Program-made: the position numbers and the translations under genes
Part shown: in pieces, positions 29,163 through 34,299 of the stretch
Layout of the letters: each line of letters starts with the position of its first letter
Position numbering within the stretch: the first letter of the stretch is position 1
Notes under the pieces: generated by a model
What the model saw: the letters and a program-made list of their open reading frames with translations, nothing else
Databases searched by the model: none
Told to the model about the DNA's origin: nothing
Origin: Ignavibacteriota bacterium
GTDB lineage: Bacteria > Bacteroidota > Ignavibacteria > Kapaibacteriales > UBA2268
Length of the DNA: 34,299 bases
Direction: 5' to 3'
Assembly (NCBI GenBank): GCA_020437395.1
Contig: JAGQWJ010000029.1
Coordinates: forward strand, 1-34,299

Positions 29163-30215
29163 TTAATCTCTAAATGGATTTCCTTTTTGATTTATTATAA
29201 TATTACTACCTTCTGGAATTTTTATTCTTTTTGTTAGATTATTGAATTCAATATTTAATTGATTAAGATTTGTTTTTGTTAGATTTTTAATAACAAAATC
29301 ACTTATATAATTATTGTCAAGGTATATTGTTCTGAGTTGTTTTAATTTAAGAAGTTTATAGTCAAATTTCTGTATTTTATTCCCACTAAGACTAAGTTGC
29401 TCAAGATTTTTTAACTTTGATATATTTTTGGGAATATCAGTTAAATTGCAATTATCAATATGTAGTTCTCTAATCATTATATTTTTAAGAAATAACATAT
29501 TTAAGGCATTATATTCTATTTTAAAAATATTATTTAGAATTAAAGACTCTAGTTCAGTTAAAGAATCTAAAATTGGAATATCAGTGAAATTTGATAATGA
29601 TATTTCTTTTAAGAATTTATGATTATTCAAAAATAATCTTTCTTTAAATCTTGATTGAAATTCTAGCCTAAGACGTACTAAATTTGATAATTCAGAAATA
29701 TAATTCCAATTTTTGCTGAATATATGAGAGCTATTTATTACAGAAATAACATTTGCATTTTTGTTAATTCTGCTGAAGTCAACACTTAGTATTTCTGAAT
29801 TAAAAAAGTATAGACTTTTTATTGATTCGAGATTATTAAATTCGAAGATACCCTTAGAATTAGCAATTGAAAGTATTAAACTATTAATTTTTATATTTTC
29901 AATATTGATACTTGAATCTTCAAAAAAACACTCCGTAATGTTTAATTCTACTAATTCACTTTTATCTATAATTGAAAGAACATCATTTATATTACCCAGA
30001 CATCTATAAAAATTTAAATATTTAACTTTAACACCTTCTAGTTTTACTACTCTTCTAATATCAACATTCTCAAAATTCAGAAAATCAATTTCACTTTCAA
30101 ATTCTTCGATTTTCGTTGTATCACTCATATTTGAAATTGTTAAATCCAATGCAAATAAATTTATATTTACGCTAATTAAGCCCCAAAAAATAATTACTTT
30201 AAATTTGTTCATCAT
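29163..30215 (-). CDS. exported leucine-rich-repeat protein, candidate immunity protein
   Basis: 350 residues with a signal-peptide-like N-terminus (KVIIFWGLISVNINLFA). Degenerate leucine-rich repeats run along most of the protein. They are clearest at about 230-330, for example LRELHIDNCNLTDIPKNISKL, LEQLSLSGNKIQKF and LRTIYLDNNYISDF. It has no T9SS domain or second TM helix, so a periplasmic place is inferred. The first ATG overlaps the RHS/toxin stop (ATGA, 30212-30215). Base composition is extreme: hand-counted 60-base blocks give 10, 11 and 15 G+C. Its position directly after a toxin-like gene makes it an immunity candidate; a general binding protein is the alternative. Confidence 0.75.
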   Translation of the reverse strand: MMNKFKVIIFWGLISVNINLFALDLTISNMSDTTKIEEFESEIDFLNFENVDIRRVVKLEGVKVKYLNFYRCLGNINDVLSIIDKSELVELNITECFFEDSSINIENIKINSLILSIANSKGIFEFNNLESIKSLYFFNSEILSVDFSRINKNANVISVINSSHIFSKNWNYISELSNLVRLRLEFQSRFKERLFLNNHKFLKEISLSNFTDIPILDSLTELESLILNNIFKIEYNALNMLFLKNIMIRELHIDNCNLTDIPKNISKLKNLEQLSLSGNKIQKFDYKLLKLKQLRTIYLDNNYISDFVIKNLTKTNLNQLNIEFNNLTKRIKIPEGSNIIINQKGNPFRD

Positions 30216-31225
30216 TTTGAATATTCCTCAAGAATACTTCTCGGAAAGATTATATCAAATGATTTATCAGTTCCGAATACATTTACTTCATCTTGATTGA
30301 ATAGAATTCCATGTTTTAAGTTTTTCGCACCTCTGTTCATATAAGTACCAATTACACTACGATCGGAAGGATCCGAAGGTTTTATTGACCTCACATAACG
30401 ACCATCTTCATTTACATTTGGATGATCATGAACATAATATGTTAAGTCTTCTAATTTACCAGCATCAAGTGCCATATTAAAAGCTTTTTCTACCTCTTCT
30501 GTGGCTTGTGGTGGATACATTGTTTTATTTCTCCCACCATAATATTCAAAATCAAGTCCTCCTACACTTCCAGCTTCACCTTTATCTTGTGGTTTATGAT
30601 TTTCAAGTAATGCTCTTGTAGTTTTTTTATCTGGGAATTGAAAACTTTTACTTTTTAAAAATTCATAATCTATAGATGATTTACCTTCAGCAGATATTGT
30701 GGTTGCAATACTTATTTCAAATGAATTAGATGCAAAGAGTAGTCCATCATCAATTCCGTCAGTTATAACCACCCCCCCATTTAAAATAAAATCTGCACCA
30801 CCTGATATATCTAAAGCATTTATTGGATTATTTCTTGAATACTGATACGGTGTCCAGCTGTAGTAGCTAGACCACAGCGGGTCAATACTTATAAACCTAC
30901 CAGTCTCGTATTCGTATTTTCTCACTCCGTGGTCTCCTAGCTTCGATTCATTGTCTTTTTCTTTACCAACCCAGTTTAGTAGTGTGCTTTCAGTTTCAGT
31001 TAGGTTACTATTAGTCCATCTCTCGCTTCCAAAAGGATTGTGAGTTTGCATAGATGTTGGTGTTATCCCAAATATACCAACTTTTTTATAAGTTTGGGCT
31101 AACGTTCCCAGGTGGTCATATATGTTAAAGTGCTTTTTCCACGAAGAAGAAGCTCTGTCATACTTGTAACTTACCTGTGGAGAGAGTCCACTTCCAAATA
31201 CGTTTAGTTGAGCTGGGTAAATCAT
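30212..31225 (-). CDS. orphan RHS core tip with C-terminal JAB/JAMM-like toxin domain
   Basis: 337 residues. Residues 1-141 match the end of the RHS core: IYDHLGTLAQTY, NPFGSERW, then RKYEYETGRFISIDPLW and YQYSRNNPINALDISG. The many YD repeats and the barrel that normally precede this are absent. Residues 142-337 form a different C-terminal domain with HDHP (His266, His268), a PSDPSD segment (Asp285/Asp288) and an upstream Glu218. This order fits the JAB/JAMM metallopeptidase motif used by some polymorphic toxins, but the HxH-to-D spacing is longer than in classic JAMM proteins. No signal peptide is seen. It overlaps both neighbours by ATGA. Toxin activity is inferred. Confidence 0.8.
   Translation of the reverse strand: MIYPAQLNVFGSGLSPQVSYKYDRASSSWKKHFNIYDHLGTLAQTYKKVGIFGITPTSMQTHNPFGSERWTNSNLTETESTLLNWVGKEKDNESKLGDHGVRKYEYETGRFISIDPLWSSYYSWTPYQYSRNNPINALDISGGADFILNGGVVITDGIDDGLLFASNSFEISIATTISAEGKSSIDYEFLKSKSFQFPDKKTTRALLENHKPQDKGEAGSVGGLDFEYYGGRNKTMYPPQATEEVEKAFNMALDAGKLEDLTYYVHDHPNVNEDGRYVRSIKPSDPSDRSVIGTYMNRGAKNLKHGILFNQDEVNVFGTDKSFDIIFPRSILEEYSK
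30772..30778 (-). repeat. run of seven G in the toxin coding strand
   Basis: Seven C on the plus strand give seven G in the mRNA sense, at codons 150-152 of the RHS/toxin gene, just past the RHS core. In a roughly 30% GC sequence such a run stands out. Slippage by one base would cut off the toxin domain. Confidence 0.7.
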
Positions 31226-31725
31226 TCTTCATATTCTTCCTTCTCTATCACTACCAATACTGTATCTGAGTCAACTCTATCACCCTCTTTGGCATTGACT
31301 TTCGTTACTGTACCAGTTATTCGAGTATAGAGGTTAGTCTCCATTTTCATTGCTTCAACTACTATTACTGCTTCGCCTTCTTTGACTTTGTCACCTTCTG
31401 CTACGTTTACTTTGATGATAGTACCCGGCATAGGTGGTACAATGCTTTCAATATCTTCAGATGCACCAACTCCTGCTATAACATCTTCTTCATCTTCTAC
31501 TTTACCAAATATATATTGTTTCCCATCTATTTGGACATAATATTTATCTTTGTCTTGTACTATGATGGCTTCTTTTATCTGATTGTTATGTAATAACTTT
31601 ACTGTGTTTTCTTCAGAAGATAATATTGATATTTCAAACTCATTATCATTAACTTGGCCTTTTACATTTCCATTAGTTTTTTTAGAAAATACTTCTATTA
31701 TTTCGTTGTTTCTTTTCAGTTTCAT
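31222..31725 (-). CDS. biotin carboxyl carrier protein subunit of an acyl-CoA carboxylase
   Basis: 167 residues from ATG 31725. The C-terminal biotinyl domain (about 92-162) has the attachment site EAMKMET, with biotinylated Lys127. Residues 1-80 form a beta-rich segment like the tether (BT) domain that joins the carboxylase and carrier domains in one-chain acyl-CoA carboxylases. The start is fixed by AGGAG (31733-31737) seven bases upstream and an ATGA overlap with the biotin carboxylase stop. A start at 31746 lacks this support. It carries carboxybiotin from the carboxylase to a carboxyltransferase not in the window. Its own stop overlaps the RHS/toxin start. Confidence 0.92.
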   Translation of the reverse strand: MKLKRNNEIIEVFSKKTNGNVKGQVNDNEFEISILSSEENTVKLLHNNQIKEAIIVQDKDKYYVQIDGKQYIFGKVEDEEDVIAGVGASEDIESIVPPMPGTIIKVNVAEGDKVKEGEAVIVVEAMKMETNLYTRITGTVTKVNAKEGDRVDSDTVLVVIEKEEYEE

Positions 31726-33200
31726 TTTGTTGCTCCTATTTCCCATTCACCTATTATTTGCCAAGGTAGGGGAGTGTCTTCGTTTTCGGTTTCATGTGAG
31801 ATATTAATTAGACTTGTAGCAAATGCTGCTAATTCAGAATTATCACTATTATTTTCAAATACTTCGGGGTTTTTTTCTAAAAAGTTAGTGTATGTATTTC
31901 CAGCTAGAAAATTCTCATTACACAACACACGATACATAAAGTCCATCGAGGTCTTCACTCCAAGTATCACAGTCTCTTTTAGTGCTAGTTTCATTCTTTC
32001 TATCGCTTCCTCTCTCGTGCTTCCATAGCTTATTATCTTACTCATAATAGGATCATAGAAAGGAGATATTTCTGAGCCAGTAGTTATACCAGTATCATAT
32101 CTCATTCCCAAGCCAGTAGGGGGGCGGTGATATAGGACTTTTCCACCAGTAGGTATAAAGTCTTTTTCTGCATCTTCGGCATAAACTCGGCACTCAATCG
32201 AATGTCCTCGCTGGGTTATATCAGATTGTTTGTAAGGTATTTCTTTTCCATTTGCAATGTCGATTTGAAGTTTAAGTAAGTCAATTCCTGTAGTCATTTC
32301 AGTAATTGGGTGTTCTACTTGTATTCTCGTATTTACTTCTAAAAAATAAAAGTTACCATCATTATCTAATAGGAATTCAACTGTCCCAACGCTATCATAA
32401 TTAACAGCTCTGATTGCCTCAACAGCTGCTTCACCCATCTTATTTCTAAGTTCATCACTAAGTGCAGTAGAAGGAGTTTCTTCTATTACTTTTTGGTGTC
32501 TTCTTTGTATTGAGCACTCACGCTCATATAGATGGATATAATTGTAATGACTATCACCAGCCACTTGAAATTCGATATGTCGAGGGTTTTCAACATACTT
32601 TTCCACAAATACAGTAGCATCACCAAAAGCACTCTTTGCTTCGCGAGATGAGGCGTTGAAGGCATCTTCGAACTCATCTGCTGAACGAACTATACGCATA
32701 CCTTTTCCACCACCACCAGCAGAAGCTTTGACTAATACGGGAAATCCAATTTCAATAGCTTTTGATTTGAATTCATCTATGTTTGCAGTCTCACTTTGGA
32801 AGCCATTAATAACTGGAACCCCAGCATCAATCATTGTTTGACGCGAGGAAGTTTTTGAACCCAATAATTTCATAGCTACTACATTAGGTGCTATGTAAGT
32901 AAGACCAGCCTCTCGTACTTTTTGATTGAATTCATAGTTTTCCGAAAGAAAGCCATACCCAGGATGTATAGCATCAGCTCCCATCTTCAAAGCAGTTTCT
33001 ATAAGTATATCTTGATTCAGATATGATTGGTTTGCTGGAGCAGGACCTATAAGGGCTGATTCATCAGCTAATTTTACATGCAACGCTTCTTTGTCTATTT
33101 CCGAATAAACAGCTACTGTTTTTATTCCCATTTCTTTAGCTGCTTTTATAATTCTGCAAGCAATCTCTGAACGATTTGCTATAAGTATCTTTTTTATCAT
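31722..33200 (-). CDS. biotin carboxylase subunit of an acyl-CoA carboxylase
   Basis: ATP-dependent carboxylation of biotin on the carrier protein. The 492 residues have an N-terminal domain (KKILIANRSEIACRI), then an ATP-grasp with the glycine-rich loop KASAGGGGKGMR (about 158-169). The catalytic core is EVNTRIQVEHPITE (Glu288, Asn290, Arg292, Glu296), and Arg338 lies in ECRVYAED. The protein extends some 35 residues past the usual AccC end, to PLPWQIIGEWEIG. This looks like the beginning of the tether domain continued in the next gene. With a LiuC-like hydratase just upstream, 3-methylcrotonyl-CoA carboxylase is a good guess; propionyl-CoA or acetyl-CoA carboxylase remain possible. Confidence 0.93.
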   Translation of the reverse strand: MIKKILIANRSEIACRIIKAAKEMGIKTVAVYSEIDKEALHVKLADESALIGPAPANQSYLNQDILIETALKMGADAIHPGYGFLSENYEFNQKVREAGLTYIAPNVVAMKLLGSKTSSRQTMIDAGVPVINGFQSETANIDEFKSKAIEIGFPVLVKASAGGGGKGMRIVRSADEFEDAFNASSREAKSAFGDATVFVEKYVENPRHIEFQVAGDSHYNYIHLYERECSIQRRHQKVIEETPSTALSDELRNKMGEAAVEAIRAVNYDSVGTVEFLLDNDGNFYFLEVNTRIQVEHPITEMTTGIDLLKLQIDIANGKEIPYKQSDITQRGHSIECRVYAEDAEKDFIPTGGKVLYHRPPTGLGMRYDTGITTGSEISPFYDPIMSKIISYGSTREEAIERMKLALKETVILGVKTSMDFMYRVLCNENFLAGNTYTNFLEKNPEVFENNSDNSELAAFATSLINISHETENEDTPLPWQIIGEWEIGATK

Positions 33201-33207
33201 GATGTTA

Positions 33208-33990
33208 TTATTCTATCCAGTTTGGTTTTCTTTTCTCTAAAAATGCACTAATCCCTTCTTGTCCTTCTTCTGAAGTTCTAAGCTTAGCTATAATATTCGC
33301 AATATATTCCATGTTACTATCATTTAGTTTAGTTGCACTAAATGTATTAACCATCTCTTTTACTTTTGATACAGCTATCATACCGTTATTTTTAATTTTG
33401 TTAACGATTTGATTTGTAAATTCATCTATTTCGTGTCGTTGAACAGAATAATTAATAAGATTATTAAATTCAGCTTCCTTAGCGTTAAGTCTATTCCCAG
33501 TAATAAGATATTCTCGTGCTTTTGCTTCACTCATTCTTGACATTAGAAAAGGTATAATTGCAGCAGGTATTATACCTATAGCAACTTCAGATAGACCAAA
33601 AAATGAATCCTCTGAAGCAATTACAATATCGCTTGCTAACATTAGTCCAACTCCACCTCCTACGGCGGGTCCATTGACCTTGCATATTACTGGTTTGTAA
33701 TGTTCGTGTATTAGTTTCAGTAACTTCACTAATTTCAATGACTCATTGTAGTTCTGTTTATAGCTGAAATCCTTTACTTCGCTAAGCCAATTTAAATCTG
33801 CTCCTGAGCAAAAAGTATCACCTTCTCCTGTTATAGTTATGACTCTAATATCATCATTTAGTTCAAGTTGCTCGAAAACATCAATCAACTCATTAATCAT
33901 GACATCATTCATTGCATTCTTTTTCTCAGGCCGGTTGAGTTTAATAGATGCTATTTTAGCGTTTTCACTATAAATAATAGTTTTATACAT
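33208..33990 (-). CDS. enoyl-CoA hydratase/isomerase, methylglutaconyl-CoA hydratase-like
   Basis: Crotonase-fold enzyme, 260 residues. The oxyanion-hole segments are SGADLNWL (about 62-69) and NGPAVGGGVGLMLASDI (about 106-122), followed by FGLSEVAIGIIPA with Glu135. The first crotonase glutamate is replaced by glycine in GGGVG. This is also the pattern I recall for LiuC-type 3-methylglutaconyl-CoA hydratases of leucine breakdown. The C-terminus has AFLEKRKPNW, typical of the superfamily. Seven bases separate it from the biotin carboxylase gene, which supports a leucine or related acyl-CoA pathway. It is the first gene of the minus-strand run. Confidence 0.88.
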   Translation of the reverse strand: MYKTIIYSENAKIASIKLNRPEKKNAMNDVMINELIDVFEQLELNDDIRVITITGEGDTFCSGADLNWLSEVKDFSYKQNYNESLKLVKLLKLIHEHYKPVICKVNGPAVGGGVGLMLASDIVIASEDSFFGLSEVAIGIIPAAIIPFLMSRMSEAKAREYLITGNRLNAKEAEFNNLINYSVQRHEIDEFTNQIVNKIKNNGMIAVSKVKEMVNTFSATKLNDSNMEYIANIIAKLRTSEEGQEGISAFLEKRKPNWIE

Positions 33991-34076
33991 TTATTATTCT
34001 AAAATTCATATCAAATAAAATTGAATATAATGAAATTCGATGAAATATCGATTATCCAAATGTCTAAGAAATTTGG

Positions 34077-34084
34077 TAATTTTG
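34077..34084 (+). promoter_or_regulatory. candidate -7 element for the M20 peptidase gene
   Basis: TAATTTTG matches TAnnTTTG and gives a leader of about 30 bases. The TTG expected 20 bases upstream is replaced by TTA. A 5-bp inverted repeat (TCGAT 34037-34041, ATCGA 34047-34051) lies upstream, in the gap shared with the divergent hydratase gene. Confidence 0.4.
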
Positions 34085-34121
34085 AATTCAATTTTAGTTC
34101 ATAACACGAAAGGATATAATG

Positions 34122-34299
34122 ATGAAAGAATTATTAGAGTATATTGATGGTAATAATAATAGATATTTGAATGAATTAGTAGATTTTTTGAAATATCCAT
34201 CGGTTTCGACGAGGGAAAGAAATAAGAAAGATGTGTTAGACTGTGCGAATTGGCTTAAAAATAACATAATAAGCTCTGGATTTGAAACAGTAGAAGTGA
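34122..34299 (+). CDS. M20-family peptidase/dipeptidase, N-terminal part only
   Basis: The gene runs off the window end. The 59 visible residues (MKELLEYIDGNNNRYLNEL, then VDFLKYPSVST, CANWLKNN and SSGFETVEV) match the start of M20 metallopeptidases, where a helix leads to L-x-x-PSVS and later GF-x-x-VEV. The metal-binding residues lie beyond the window. AGGA at 34111-34114 is seven bases from ATG 34122; an adjacent ATG at 34119 is possible but gives a short spacing. A cytoplasmic dipeptidase is likely, since no signal peptide is present. Confidence 0.8.
   Translation, partial: MKELLEYIDGNNNRYLNELVDFLKYPSVSTRERNKKDVLDCANWLKNNIISSGFETVEV

Noticed and set aside
31726..31746. Longer start of the carrier protein
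   Set aside because: ATG 31725 has AGGAG at the right distance and an ATGA overlap; the upstream ATG has neither.
31654..32028. 124-codon open frame antisense to the biotin carboxylase gene
   Set aside because: Shadow of a strongly conserved sense gene, with no start signal.
31222..33200. Biotin carboxylase and carrier as one gene broken by a frameshift
   Set aside because: The carrier has its own good ribosome-binding site and ATGA start, and separate subunits of these sizes occur in Bacteroidota. The split inside the tether domain is kept as a finding.

Overview
The window is about 30% GC by eye and reads as a chromosomal segment of a Bacteroidota-type bacterium (Bacteroidota/Chlorobiota/Kapabacteria side). 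Three things support this. Two large proteins have signal peptides and end in type IX secretion (T9SS) sorting domains. One carries an IgGFc-binding-type N-terminal domain. The best promoters (tRNA-Ser and gyrB) have the Bacteroidota layout TTG-N20-TAnnTTTG. I cannot fix the taxon more precisely from sequence alone.

Layout. (1) 1-611: a small lipoprotein and tRNA-Ser(GGA). (2) 615-4943, minus strand: a tight housekeeping operon, psd-pssA-purS-purQ-tatA-tatA-gatA. It includes a 52-residue second TatA at 2331-2489. (3) 5058-9793, plus strand: replication/topology genes dnaN-recF-dciA(DUF721)-gyrB, without dnaA. A clear intrinsic terminator lies between dnaN and recF. (4) 9762-13606: gyrB runs by overlap into an exported alpha/beta hydrolase, an OmpR/PhoB-type response regulator and a PAS-containing histidine kinase. 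(5) 13640-16906: an ECF-like sigma factor, a free-standing LytR_C protein, rsfS and argS. (6) 16913-19514: a PRX-like thioredoxin-fold protein, a lipoprotein and a membrane-anchored metallophosphoesterase. (7) 19511-24607, minus: a 1698-residue T9SS substrate with an Asp-box propeller region and nine fibronectin-III-like repeats. (8) 24735-26171: an aldehyde dehydrogenase. (9) 26279-33990, minus: a probable operon. It begins with a LiuC-like enoyl-CoA hydratase, biotin carboxylase and biotin carboxyl carrier protein. It continues without a gap into an orphan RHS C-terminal module with a JAB/JAMM-like toxin candidate, a very AT-rich leucine-rich-repeat protein, and an IgGFc-like T9SS surface protein. 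(10) 34122-34299: the start of an M20-type peptidase on the plus strand.

The most interesting part is 29163-31225. An RHS-tip/toxin gene with no RHS barrel is joined by 4-bp ATGA overlaps to the carrier-protein gene before it and to the LRR gene after it. Base composition falls from about 40% GC in the RHS core to about 28% in the toxin domain and about 20% in the LRR gene. This looks like a toxin/immunity cassette captured in a biotin-carboxylase operon. A run of seven G in the toxin gene could switch its frame. The function is inferred, not shown.

No stretch over 300 bases lacks a gene. I saw no CRISPR array, insertion sequence, rRNA or riboswitch.
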